Below, in pieces: positions 51,279 through 59,129 of a DNA stretch of 64,000 nt. The DNA lies in assembly GCA_904398655.1 (NCBI GenBank), contig CAJFPF010000011.1, forward strand, positions 1 to 64,000, in the 5' to 3' direction. The DNA is from an uncultured Anaerotruncus sp. (GTDB lineage: Bacteria; Bacillota; Clostridia; Oscillospirales; Ruminococcaceae). How positions within the stretch are numbered: the stretch's first letter is position 1; each line of letters starts with the position of its first letter. The translations under genes and the position numbers were made by a program. The notes beneath the pieces are model-generated. The model was not told the DNA's origin. It did no database searches and saw nothing but the letters and a program-made list of their open reading frames with translations.

Positions 51279-52556
51279 GTGACGGAACAGGACGCAATTC
51301 GGTATATTCACTCTTTCAAACGGTTCAGTTCTCACCCCACATTAGACCGGATCCATCGGCTGTTGAAGCTGCTGGGCGACCCCCAGGACCAATTACAGGT
51401 GGTACATGTGGCGGGGACCAATGGCAAAGGATCGGTCTGTGCGATGATGGCGGAGGCCCTGCGCCAAGGGGGTTATAGGACTGGCCTGTTTCTCTCCCCC
51501 TATGTGCTGGAATTCCGGGAACGGATGCAGTTGGATGGAGAGATGATCCCACCCCAGGAGCTGGTGGAACAGGTGGAGCGGGTGCGCCCGTTGGCGGAAC
51601 AGGTGGAGGACCTGAATGAGTTCGAGCTGATTACTGCCATGGGATATGACTGGTTTTCCCGTAAGGGATGTGAAGTGGTGGTGGTGGAGACTGGGCTGGG
51701 CGGCCGGTATGATGCCACCAACGCGGTTGCAAAGCCGCTGATATCGGTGATTACCTCCATCGGCTTGGACCACACCGCTGTTCTGGGAGGCACTGTGGAG
51801 GAGATCGCCCAGGCGAAAGCGGGAATCATTAAGCCAGGCGCTCCGGTAGTTTGCGCCCCCTGCCAGCCGGATGGCGCCTTTGCGGTGGTGTTGGAGGCCG
51901 CCGCAAAAGCGGGCGTTCCGGTGTTGACCCCCTCCCTGTCCGCGGTGGAGGATCCGACCTTTTCATTGGAGGGCAGCCGGTTTATCTATGACGGCCAGCA
52001 CCTTATGGTGGGGATGCCAGGGCGGTTCCAGCTGGCCAATGCCATCACTGCCTATACGGCCCTGGATTGTCTGCGCAATCGTTGCGGATTTGACCGCCTC
52101 ACCACACAGGCAGTGGCCGGAGGGTTGGCGGATGCCCGCCTGCCCGCTCGGATGGAGGTGCTTGGGCGGGAACCGTTGGTGCTATTGGATGGGGCCCACA
52201 ACCCTCCGGGAGCTAAAGCTTTGGCGGACACCCTGTTTTTGGCGGGAGACCGGCCCATTACCGCAGTGATGGGGGTCCTGTCGGACAAGGACAGTGCGGG
52301 TGTCTTGGAACAGCTGGCCCCCCATCTGCGCCGGGTGATCACCGTGACTCCGGAATCCCCTCGGGCCCTCTCCGCCCATGAGTTGGCTGCCCGGGCTGGG
52401 GCGCTGGGGCTGGATGCCTCTGCCGCCCATGGCGGACAGGAGGCGCTGGAGTTGGCGACAGCGGTGGCTGCGCGGGAAAAGGGCGCGGTGCTCATCTGCG
52501 GCTCCCTCTATCTGGCGGCGCAGATGCGGCGGCTATTTTTGGAATGGGAGGCATAA
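51279..52556 (+). CDS. folC: Folylpolyglutamate synthase / dihydrofolate synthase
   Basis: 425 residues with the P-loop VAGTNGKGSVC (44-54), ETGLGGRYDATN (Mur-ligase family), TSIGLDHTAVLG and LLDGAHNPPG. FolC adds glutamate to folates and, in the bifunctional form, to dihydropteroate. The start is GTG 51279 with AGGAGGG nearby. It follows valS, a pairing common in Firmicutes, and ends at a terminator before the sporulation operon. Confidence 0.95.
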   Translation: MTEQDAIRYIHSFKRFSSHPTLDRIHRLLKLLGDPQDQLQVVHVAGTNGKGSVCAMMAEALRQGGYRTGLFLSPYVLEFRERMQLDGEMIPPQELVEQVERVRPLAEQVEDLNEFELITAMGYDWFSRKGCEVVVVETGLGGRYDATNAVAKPLISVITSIGLDHTAVLGGTVEEIAQAKAGIIKPGAPVVCAPCQPDGAFAVVLEAAAKAGVPVLTPSLSAVEDPTFSLEGSRFIYDGQHLMVGMPGRFQLANAITAYTALDCLRNRCGFDRLTTQAVAGGLADARLPARMEVLGREPLVLLDGAHNPPGAKALADTLFLAGDRPITAVMGVLSDKDSAGVLEQLAPHLRRVITVTPESPRALSAHELAARAGALGLDASAAHGGQEALELATAVAAREKGAVLICGSLYLAAQMRRLFLEWEA

Positions 52557-52590
52557 CCCCACTCGGCGGCATTCGGCAAATTTTACCTAG

Positions 52591-52623
52591 AAAAAGCCTT
52601 ATCCTATGGATAGGGCTTTTTTA
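52591..52623 (+). terminator. Rho-independent terminator after folC
   Basis: AAAAAGCCTTATCC pairs with GGATAGGGCTTTTT (one G-U pair) over a 3-base loop, followed by T. Confidence 0.88.
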
Positions 52624-52657
52624 ATTGCCTTGGCAGGGAGAAAGGACGTAGAAGGAT

Positions 52658-53014
52658 ATGGCAGTACAGATTGAAATCGCAGGGGAGTGGATGACCGCGC
52701 GGCTACTGGGTGATATCGATCATCACAGCGCCAGAGAGTTGCGGGAATCCATCGATAGCGCCGTATTGACCGGGCAGATTCGAGAGCTGGAACTGGATTT
52801 CCGGGATGTAAGCTTTATGGACTCCTCTGGGATTGGCTTGGTAATGGGACGGTACAAGCTGATGCAGGAGTTGGGGGGACATCTCCGGTTGATAAATGTG
52901 GCCGGGCATCTAAAAAAAGTGATGATTTTGGCGGGGCTTGACCGGCTGGCAGTGCTGGACAGGCCCACCCCAGTAAAAAAGCAACCGGAACTGGAAAAGG
53001 GGGAAGGGGAATGA
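52658..53014 (+). CDS. spoIIAA: Anti-sigma F factor antagonist SpoIIAA
   Basis: 118 residues of the STAS fold. The phosphorylated serine lies in DVSFMDSSGIGLVMGRYK (Ser near residue 56). Dephosphorylated SpoIIAA binds SpoIIAB and frees sigma F in the forespore. The stop overlaps the spoIIAB start by 4 bases. I could not find a clear sigma-H promoter in the 35 bases after the upstream terminator; it may overlap the terminator. Confidence 0.95.
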   Translation: MAVQIEIAGEWMTARLLGDIDHHSARELRESIDSAVLTGQIRELELDFRDVSFMDSSGIGLVMGRYKLMQELGGHLRLINVAGHLKKVMILAGLDRLAVLDRPTPVKKQPELEKGEGE

Positions 53015-53454
53015 AGGCGCTCAACACCATGAAATTGCAATTTGAAGGCCGTTCGGTGAACGAGGGGTTTTCCAGGACGGCGGTGGCCGCCTTCCTGGCC
53101 CAGCTGGATCCAACGGTGGAGGAGGTGTCGGATGTCAAGACCGCTGTGAGCGAAGCAGTGACCAACTGTATTGTCCACGCCTATCGGGACAGTTTGGGGA
53201 TCGTCTACATAACCGCTGGAATCCTACCGGATAACCGCGTGGTCATCAAAATCCGAGACAAAGGGTGCGGCATTCCCGATGTAAAGAAGGCAATGGAACC
53301 CCTCTTTACAACTGCTCCGGAGGAGGAACGGGCTGGACTGGGCTTTGCGGTTATGGAGAGCTTGATGGACCGGGTGAAGGTGACCTCCCAGGAGGGGAAG
53401 GGAACCACTGTGGTACTCACCCGAAAGATCCGCGGCAAGGAGGCGGGTGTTTGA
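53011..53454 (+). CDS. spoIIAB: Anti-sigma F factor / serine kinase SpoIIAB
   Basis: 147 residues of the GHKL kinase fold. The N box is VKTAVSEAVTNCIVHAY, G1 is IRDKGCGIPD and G2 is RAGLGFAVM. It phosphorylates SpoIIAA and holds sigma F inactive before septation. ATGA overlap upstream and TTGA overlap downstream couple all three genes, the standard spoIIA layout. Confidence 0.96.
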   Translation: MKALNTMKLQFEGRSVNEGFSRTAVAAFLAQLDPTVEEVSDVKTAVSEAVTNCIVHAYRDSLGIVYITAGILPDNRVVIKIRDKGCGIPDVKKAMEPLFTTAPEEERAGLGFAVMESLMDRVKVTSQEGKGTTVVLTRKIRGKEAGV

Positions 53455-54128
53455 CGGCAAGCTGTATCGTCCCACAGCGCGAGGAACGTATCTCCCAAAA
53501 TTTGGGGTTGGTACACGCCTGTGCCCACCGGCTCAAGGGCCGGGGGATTGAATATGAAGATCTCTTCCAGGCCGGCTGCATTGGCCTGTGTAAAGCGGTG
53601 GACGCTTTTGATGACAGCCGTGGGGTACGATTTTCCACCTATGCGGTTCCGGTGATTTTGGGAGAGATGCGCCGCCTGTTCCGGGATGGAGGAGCGGTGA
53701 AGGTTTCCAGGACCCTCAAGGAGTTGGCGCTAAAATTGGGACGGGAACGGGAGCTGTTGGCCACCCAGCTGGGCCGTGACCCCACGGTCAGCGAGCTGGC
53801 GGAACATCTGCAGTTATCGGAAGAGCAGGTGGTGGAGGCCCTATGCGCCGCAGCTCCGCCGCTCTCTCTCACCGAAGGACAGGAGGAGGGCGGGGGACAG
53901 ATTGACCTTCCGGTGGCATCTCCCGAGGAGATGCTGTCCGACCGGCTATCTCTGAAACAGCTGGTGAACGAATTGGAACCCAACGACCGGAAGCTGATCC
54001 TTTTACGCTATTTCTCTGGGAAAACCCAGGTGCAGACGGCCAAGGCGCTGGGAATGACCCAGGTACAGGTCTCCCGTAGGGAGAAGAAGATTTTAGCATC
54101 CTTACGCCAAGGAATGTTGGGACCATAG
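53451..54128 (+). CDS. sigF: RNA polymerase sigma factor SigF
   Basis: 225 residues. Region 2 is visible (NLGLVHACAHRLKGRGIEYEDLFQAGCIGL with FSTYAVPVILGEMRR), as are region 3 and a region 4 helix-turn-helix (TAKALGMTQVQVSRREKKIL). It is about 30 residues shorter at the N-terminus than the Bacillus protein, common in Clostridia. The start is TTG 53451, overlapping the spoIIAB stop, with AAGGAGG 7 bases upstream. It directs the first forespore gene set, so the organism is a spore former. Confidence 0.95.
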   Translation: MTASCIVPQREERISQNLGLVHACAHRLKGRGIEYEDLFQAGCIGLCKAVDAFDDSRGVRFSTYAVPVILGEMRRLFRDGGAVKVSRTLKELALKLGRERELLATQLGRDPTVSELAEHLQLSEEQVVEALCAAAPPLSLTEGQEEGGGQIDLPVASPEEMLSDRLSLKQLVNELEPNDRKLILLRYFSGKTQVQTAKALGMTQVQVSRREKKILASLRQGMLGP

Positions 54129-54177
54129 AACCCCATCGGGCCGCCGGAAACTTCCGGCGGCCCGATGGGGTTCTATG
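54124..54177 (+). terminator. Very long hairpin at the sigF stop codon
   Basis: CATAGAACCCCATCGGGCCG and the bases after it form a stem of about 25 bp that contains the sigF stop codon. There is no T-tract after it on the plus strand, so it may protect the mRNA end as well as stop transcription. Confidence 0.7.
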
Positions 54178-54180
54178 AAA

Positions 54181-54349
54181 AGCGGAGGGTTCTGGTATGG
54201 GGCTATTCTGAGGGCAAAACGCCACCCGCATACTGCCGCCGCAAGTCTTGGAGGCTTTCTGTCCCATCCTATGCGGATAGGGCCGGTGGCGAAACCGCAA
54301 AGACCTTTCGGCCAACGCCGGTATTTGGGCGGACAAAACGGGTTCCTGC
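54181..54349 (+). other. Unexplained structured intergenic segment, possible noncoding RNA
   Basis: No gene fits. GCCACCC (54221-54227) can pair with GGGCCGGTGGC, and CCGCATA (54226-54232) with TATGCGG (54270-54276). The plus strand carries GGGCAAAAC (54212-54220) and, after a paired region, AACCGCAAAGACC (54293-54305). That order recalls the GEMM/c-di-GMP-I riboswitch core, but the match is partial and no plus-strand gene follows. The evidence is weak. Confidence 0.3.
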
Positions 54350-54391
54350 AAAAAGAAAAAGGAAAGCTGCCGCTTTGGAGCGGAGCTTTCC
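54350..54391 (-). terminator. Terminator of the TauE/SafE gene
   Basis: On the minus strand GGAAAGCT...AGCTTTCC encloses CCGCT/AGCGG and is followed at once by TTTTTCTTTTT. Confidence 0.85.
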
Positions 54392-54424
54392 TGGAAAAAT
54401 TTTAAAAGGGTGGGTCCATCTACC

Positions 54425-55207
54425 TCATTGGGCAAACCGGACCGCATTATATAGACAGATTAGAATGATGACACACAGCAGCCCAGAGAACAGCTTGTCG
54501 GTAGTGCTGGAGGAGATGCGGCGATTCAGCTGACTGCCGCTCATCCCGCCCAGTACGCCGGCGGACACCATTATCACCAGATAGATCCACGGGAACTGCG
54601 GGATAGTACCTTGGATCAAAGAGGTCAAAAAGCTGGCCAATTGAGAGAACATGATGATGTATAGGGAGTTGGCGGCTGCCTTCTTGGTCTCCATCGAGAA
54701 GGCAAAGAAGAGGATGGCCAGGTTGATGGGGCCGCCTCCGATCCCTAGAAAGGAGGAGAGCACCCCCATGGAACCCCCGATAAAAACGCAGGCAACCCCG
54801 TTTTTTACATGATAAGAGGGGAGGCGATTTCGGAAAAAGGCGCTATAAACCAACGTGAGCAAGGTCACGATGGCCAACACAATGGCCTGCACCATGCCCA
54901 CAAAGGCGTCCTGGGCGGTGAGTTCCTTGACCTTTTGAAACAGAAAGTTTCCAATCACCCCGCCGGCCACTGCCCCCACAGCCAGGAGGCTGCCAATGCG
55001 CAGCTCCACCAGATGATTATTCCGCTGACGGAACACAGAGATGACCGACATGGACAACACGGTCAGTCCGGACAGAAAACTGATCGAACTGACGTCCATC
55101 ACGCCTAGGGCGTCCAGCACCGGCTTGATGACCACGCCGCCTCCTATGCCGCAGATCCCTCCGATGGCGGAAGCAAAATAGCAGATCGCAAAAATTAGAA
55201 CCCCCAT
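54425..55207 (-). CDS. TauE/SafE family membrane permease
   Basis: About 260 residues with seven or eight hydrophobic segments. Two matching glycine motifs, AIGGICGIGGGVVIKPVLD and SSFLGIGGGPINLAILFF, are the hallmark of the TauE/SafE (DUF81) family. Members are proposed exporters of sulfite, sulfoacetate and other organosulfur anions. The start at ATG 55207 is uncertain because GGAAGG lies rather far upstream; the frame is open to 55336. It is monocistronic. Confidence 0.87.
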   Translation of the reverse strand: MGVLIFAICYFASAIGGICGIGGGVVIKPVLDALGVMDVSSISFLSGLTVLSMSVISVFRQRNNHLVELRIGSLLAVGAVAGGVIGNFLFQKVKELTAQDAFVGMVQAIVLAIVTLLTLVYSAFFRNRLPSYHVKNGVACVFIGGSMGVLSSFLGIGGGPINLAILFFAFSMETKKAAANSLYIIMFSQLASFLTSLIQGTIPQFPWIYLVIMVSAGVLGGMSGSQLNRRISSSTTDKLFSGLLCVIILICLYNAVRFAQ

Positions 55208-55576
55208 GGGTGATAGCCGTCCTTCCCAAATATGAAATCTCTTGGAGCGGACACCGCCAAAAGAATTGACTGGCGCGAAGATTGGGACAACCGCAGCAAG
55301 CGCCTCTATTATAACAAAAACATAATGTCCGGTCAATAGGTCTTTATGGATAAAGAGAACAACATTTTCACAAATTTTTGTGCGATAATTTTATATAAAA
55401 CATGAAAAATTGTGAAATTTACACAATGAAGTTGCGGCAAATTTAGAATAGTAACCGCTTGATTTCCGGTTTTGAAGGTGCTATAGTCTATTCATGAAAT
55501 GTTCGGACATTTAGTCAAATGTTGATGCAATAACACATTTTGTATGGGACGGACATTCAGAAGGGGAGGTGAATAG
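55208..55576. other. Divergent control region between TauE/SafE and GntR genes
   Basis: Noncoding and AT-rich. It holds palindrome CACAAA-TT-TTTGTG (55369-55382), the Rex-box-like TTGTGAAATTTACACAA (55410-55426), the GntR promoter (55459-55487) and an ATGT-TCGG-ACAT inverted repeat (55499-55510). Confidence 0.6.
55459..55487 (+). promoter_or_regulatory. Promoter of the GntR/UTRA regulator gene
   Basis: TTGATT (55459-55464) and TATAGT (55482-55487), spacer 17, about 90 bases before the ATG. Confidence 0.6.
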
Positions 55577-56380
55577 ATGCAGATAAATCACAATAGTCCG
55601 ATCCCCCTCTATTACCAGCTGCGGGAACAGATCCGTGAAAATATCCTTTCTGGCAAATGGGACTTTGGAAAGGAACTCCCCGCGGAGTTGCGGTTGTGTG
55701 AGGAGTTGAACTTGAGTCGGGCTACTGTGAAACAGGCGATGGACGGTTTGGTACAGGAGGGGCTCATTGAACGTAAAAAGGGCAAAGGGACCTTCGTCAC
55801 CTACCGTAAGATGGGCAACAATTTCTTTTCTCAGCCCAGTTTTACCCGCCAGATGGCAGAGTTGGGGCTGGATCTCTACTCCAGAATTTTATCGGCCAGT
55901 GACGGCCCATTGGAAAAGGGAATAGAAGGATATTTCGACCCCTCTGACGGTGAGGAGTTTTGTAAAATCCACCGGGTGCGCTATGTAAACAACCGCCCCC
56001 TGGTGATCGAAGAGAACTATATCCCGAAAGGCTGGTCACGGGACCTTTTGAAACAAAGGCTAAATACTCTTTCCGTTTATGACTATTTGGAAACGGCCAA
56101 CGGTATAAAATTTGACAACTATCATTATATTGTCCAACCGATGTCCCTCCATGAAGAAGAAAAGCAGCTCCTGGGGCTGGAGGATGACCGTATTCAGTTG
56201 ATCGTGTTCAAAAAGGATATGGTAGGCGTTAGATTGGACATCATCTCTTACTATCAGGGGCAAAAGGTCATGTTGACACGACGGATTTTTGAGGGGAGTA
56301 ACTTTTCCATCACGGTGGACTATAATACGGGCACCCATCAAGTTTCTGTGGAAAATGGGAAGTGGACAATCCCTCTCTGA
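55577..56380 (+). CDS. GntR family regulator, HutC/UTRA type
   Basis: 267 residues. The N-terminal winged helix (PIPLYYQLREQIRENILSGK; recognition region LCEELNLSRATVKQAMDGLV) is followed by KGKGTFV and a UTRA ligand-binding domain (about 90-250). UTRA domains bind small effectors such as amino acids or sugar phosphates. GGGGAGG precedes the ATG. It is encoded just before a DAACS carrier and a racemase homologue on the same strand and probably controls them; a palindrome overlaps the carrier promoter. Confidence 0.92.
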   Translation: MQINHNSPIPLYYQLREQIRENILSGKWDFGKELPAELRLCEELNLSRATVKQAMDGLVQEGLIERKKGKGTFVTYRKMGNNFFSQPSFTRQMAELGLDLYSRILSASDGPLEKGIEGYFDPSDGEEFCKIHRVRYVNNRPLVIEENYIPKGWSRDLLKQRLNTLSVYDYLETANGIKFDNYHYIVQPMSLHEEEKQLLGLEDDRIQLIVFKKDMVGVRLDIISYYQGQKVMLTRRIFEGSNFSITVDYNTGTHQVSVENGKWTIPL

Positions 56381-56520
56381 GCCATCCCTGTTTTGGTAGC
56401 ACGATATTGGACAAAATACGAAATAGACAACCTATACACTGGGGGATACGGTCCCTGTGGTGCAGATTTGTTGCCAGTCTGGAAAAATAGAAGTGTATGG
56501 GCTTATTTTTCTGCACCTAT

Positions 56521-56548
56521 TTTGCAAATACGATGTAATACGTATGAT
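56521..56548 (+). promoter_or_regulatory. Candidate promoter and operator for the carrier-racemase pair
   Basis: TTTGCA (56521-56526) and TATGAT (56543-56548), spacer 16. The palindrome ATACGTAT (56538-56545) overlaps the -10 and is a plausible GntR site. Confidence 0.45.
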
Positions 56549-56622
56549 AATTTGGGCGCTTACGGAGGCGCCAGACGCCCCGTTTATATAGATATCTTTT
56601 GAGGTAAATGGGAGGAATTTTT

Positions 56623-57867
56623 ATGGCAAAGGTCAAAAAACTGGGCTTTGCAACCAAAGTTTTATTGGGGCTGATTTTAGGAGGTATCCTGGGCCTGATC
56701 GTGGGGCCATCCATCTCCTGTATTGGCTTTATCGGCACCATCTTTTTGCGTCTGCTGCGCTGCTGTGTTGTTCCGCTGATCCTGTGTAACATCGTTTTGG
56801 CCGTGGCCAGCATGGGGGATGTGAAAAAGCTGGGACGCATCGGCGTCAAGCTGATCGTCATCTTCCTGGCAACAACCTTTGTGGCGGCCACCGTCGGCCT
56901 GGTCACTGCCCTGGTGATCAACCCCGGCTTCGGATTTGAGATGGAAGTGGCCGGCGAGGTGGCGGAGCAGGTGGCTCCCACCTTCTCCAGCATCATGTTG
57001 AGCTTCTTCGGCACCAACATCATCGAGTCCATGTCCACCGCTACCCTGTTGCACATCATCTCCTTCGCCATCATCTCGGGTATCGGCATCATGTACATGA
57101 AGGAAGAGGATCAGACCAAGCTCCTCAATGGCTTCGGCCTCATCTCTCGTTATATCATGAGCTTCCTGCGCCTGGTGATGAAGTTCACTCCGATCGGTGT
57201 TTTCTGCCTGATGGCCAACACCACTGGCCAATACGGCACCGATGTGTTGGGACCTCTGGGCAAGTTTATCCTTACCATCTATGTGGGCCTTGCGATCCAT
57301 GCCTTTGTGGTCTATGGCGGGCTGTATGCCATCGGCACCCACAAGAGCCCCCTCAAGTTCTACAAGCTGATCTCCCCCGTGTGGGTCACCAGCTTCTCCA
57401 CCTGCAGCACCGCCGCTACCATGCCGGTTTCCATGCGTGTCTGTGAGGAAAACCTGCATCTGCGCAAGGAAGTCTCTGACTTGACCATCCCTCTGGGCGC
57501 CAACATGAATATGGACGGCAACGGCCTGTGGTATGGTGTTGTGGCGATCTTTGTTGCCGAGGTTATCGGTATGGATCTGACTTTGGGTACCATGATTGTG
57601 GCGATTCTCACCGGTGTGCTCATGACCTTGGGCAGCCCTGGCATCCCTGGCGGTATCATCGTAGCGACCACCATCTTCCTGCAGACTATGGGTATGCCCA
57701 TTGAGTTTGTGGCCCTGCTGAGTGGTATCTTCAGCATCATGGATATGGGTATCACCACCGTCAACTGCGTGGGTTCCGTTGTGGTGGCAGCTGTGGTCTC
57801 CGCCAGTGAGGAAGCCCGTGCGCAAAAGGATCAACGAAAACGCGGGGCTTCTCCCGCCAACGCCTGA
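56623..57867 (+). CDS. Dicarboxylate/amino acid:cation symporter (DAACS/SLC1 family)
   Basis: 414 residues with about eight membrane helices and two re-entrant loops. The serine-rich hairpin reads FSTCSTAATMPVS (normally SSSA[TA]LP), and the substrate region reads NMNMDGNGLWYG (normally NMDGTA). These marks place it with GltP/DctA-like sodium- or proton-coupled carriers of aspartate, glutamate, serine/threonine or C4 dicarboxylates. The Thr-to-Asn/Leu changes suggest a modified specificity. GGGAGG precedes ATG 56623. The racemase gene begins 17 bases after its stop. Confidence 0.93.
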   Translation: MAKVKKLGFATKVLLGLILGGILGLIVGPSISCIGFIGTIFLRLLRCCVVPLILCNIVLAVASMGDVKKLGRIGVKLIVIFLATTFVAATVGLVTALVINPGFGFEMEVAGEVAEQVAPTFSSIMLSFFGTNIIESMSTATLLHIISFAIISGIGIMYMKEEDQTKLLNGFGLISRYIMSFLRLVMKFTPIGVFCLMANTTGQYGTDVLGPLGKFILTIYVGLAIHAFVVYGGLYAIGTHKSPLKFYKLISPVWVTSFSTCSTAATMPVSMRVCEENLHLRKEVSDLTIPLGANMNMDGNGLWYGVVAIFVAEVIGMDLTLGTMIVAILTGVLMTLGSPGIPGGIIVATTIFLQTMGMPIEFVALLSGIFSIMDMGITTVNCVGSVVVAAVVSASEEARAQKDQRKRGASPANA

Positions 57868-57884
57868 AAAGGAGGGCGTAACTT

Positions 57885-58595
57885 ATGAAAGAAAAAGTTG
57901 TAGGCATTATGGGCGGTATGGGTCCGGAGGCAGGTGTCGATCTGTTCTCCCGCATCACTGCGGAGACCCATGCCAAGTGTGATACCGACCATCTCCACAT
58001 CATTTTGGACAGCAACCCCAAGATGCCCAGCCGTCAGGATGCGATTCTCCATGGTGGGGAGAGCCCGGTTCCGGCGATGATCGCCACGGCAAAGAACCTG
58101 GTGAACGCTGGTGCGGATTTTATCATCATTGGAGCCAACACCGCCCACTATTTCTATGATGAAGTGGCAGCCGCTGTGCCTGTTCCCTTCCTGCACATCA
58201 TCCATGAGGCGGTGAAGGAGACCATCCGCCTGGTGCCCGGCATCAAAAAGGTTGGCGTCATGGCTACCACTGCTGCCATGCAGGCCCATGTGTATGAAAA
58301 GTCCTGCGACAAATTTGGCTTGGAGGTCGTTGCCCCTGATGCGGATGTTCAGGATCTGATGCAGAGTGCGATCTTTGACCATGACTACGGTTTTAAGTAT
58401 AACGGCCGTACGGAAAAATGCATCGCGGCGGCTTCATCGGTGGCGGAACACCTCATCGGCAAGGGAGCGGAGGCCTTGATTATGGGCTGCACGGAAATTC
58501 CCCTGATTTTGGGGGACACTACCTTCTCGGTCCCGTTGATCGACCCCAATGAGATCATTGCAAAAGCGGCTGTCCGCTATGCCAAAGGAGAATAA
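57885..58595 (+). CDS. Aspartate/glutamate racemase family protein with one catalytic Cys
   Basis: 236 residues beginning VVGIMGGMGPEAGVDLFSRI, the Asp/Glu racemase opening. Two-base racemases use one Cys in a CNTAH motif and another in GCTE. Here the first reads GANTAH (Ala84) and the second, MGCTEIPLIL, is intact. One-Cys members include E. coli YgeA (Thr at the first site) and other isomerases. Activity in one stereochemical direction or on another substrate is therefore likely. It is cotranscribed with the DAACS carrier, suggesting uptake and isomerisation of an acidic amino acid. Confidence 0.88.
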   Translation: MKEKVVGIMGGMGPEAGVDLFSRITAETHAKCDTDHLHIILDSNPKMPSRQDAILHGGESPVPAMIATAKNLVNAGADFIIIGANTAHYFYDEVAAAVPVPFLHIIHEAVKETIRLVPGIKKVGVMATTAAMQAHVYEKSCDKFGLEVVAPDADVQDLMQSAIFDHDYGFKYNGRTEKCIAAASSVAEHLIGKGAEALIMGCTEIPLILGDTTFSVPLIDPNEIIAKAAVRYAKGE

Positions 58596-58608
58596 CCTCG
58601 TCTTCCAT

Positions 58609-58650
58609 AAAAAACGGCGTTCTCTATGTTTCATAGAGAACGCCGTTTTT
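58609..58650. terminator. Bidirectional terminator
   Basis: AAAAAACGGCGTTCTCTATG pairs with CATAGAGAACGCCGTTTTT over a 3-base loop, between convergent genes. Confidence 0.93.
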
Positions 58651-58658
58651 GTGAAGAT

Positions 58659-59102
58659 TCAAGGGTTAGACTTTGCGTTTTCCCCCACAGTGACCCAATT
58701 GGTCATCCCGTGGCCTTCCTTCTCATTGGGGCGTTGCTGAAATCCCAACGTCTGATAAAACGGTTCCTTCCCCAGGGCCGCCCCGAGGATAAACATGATC
58801 CGGTCTCCGGGATCAGAGGCTTTTTGCACCTTGTCCATCAGTGTTCGGACCACCTTGGAGCCCAATCCCTGGCGTTGATAATCCGGAGAGACAATGATGT
58901 CGGCCAAATAGGCAGTAAACCCATAGTCAAAGAGCACCCGCCCCATAGCCACCGGCTTTTCCCCGTCTCGAAAAGCCACCAGGAAGGTGGAGTGCCTGAT
59001 ACCGTCCCGGGCCTGCCTGGGGGTCAATGTTTCCCATCCCACGCTAGCGCGCAATTGGTTATATTCCTCACCGGTGAGATATTCACTCAGCTGCAGTTCC
59101 AA
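58659..59102 (-). CDS. GNAT family N-acetyltransferase
   Basis: 147 residues with the acetyl-CoA motif A region LADIIVSPDYQRQGLGSKVV (Q-x-x-G-x-G/A) and a C-terminal EPFYQTLGFQQRP. The small size and the DGEKPVAMGRVLFD strand fit the YhbS/ElaA-like GNAT group. The acceptor is unknown. It is the last gene of guaA-phzF-GNAT, 27 bases downstream of the PhzF gene. Confidence 0.9.
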   Translation of the reverse strand: MELQLSEYLTGEEYNQLRASVGWETLTPRQARDGIRHSTFLVAFRDGEKPVAMGRVLFDYGFTAYLADIIVSPDYQRQGLGSKVVRTLMDKVQKASDPGDRIMFILGAALGKEPFYQTLGFQQRPNEKEGHGMTNWVTVGENAKSNP

Positions 59103-59129
59103 TCCAGAACCCTCCTCTACGAGATGATT

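Noticed and set aside
54165-54533. Plus-strand open frame of 122 codons after sigF
   Set aside because: It crosses the structured region, a terminator and the 3' end of the TauE/SafE gene; basic low-complexity protein without a ribosome site.
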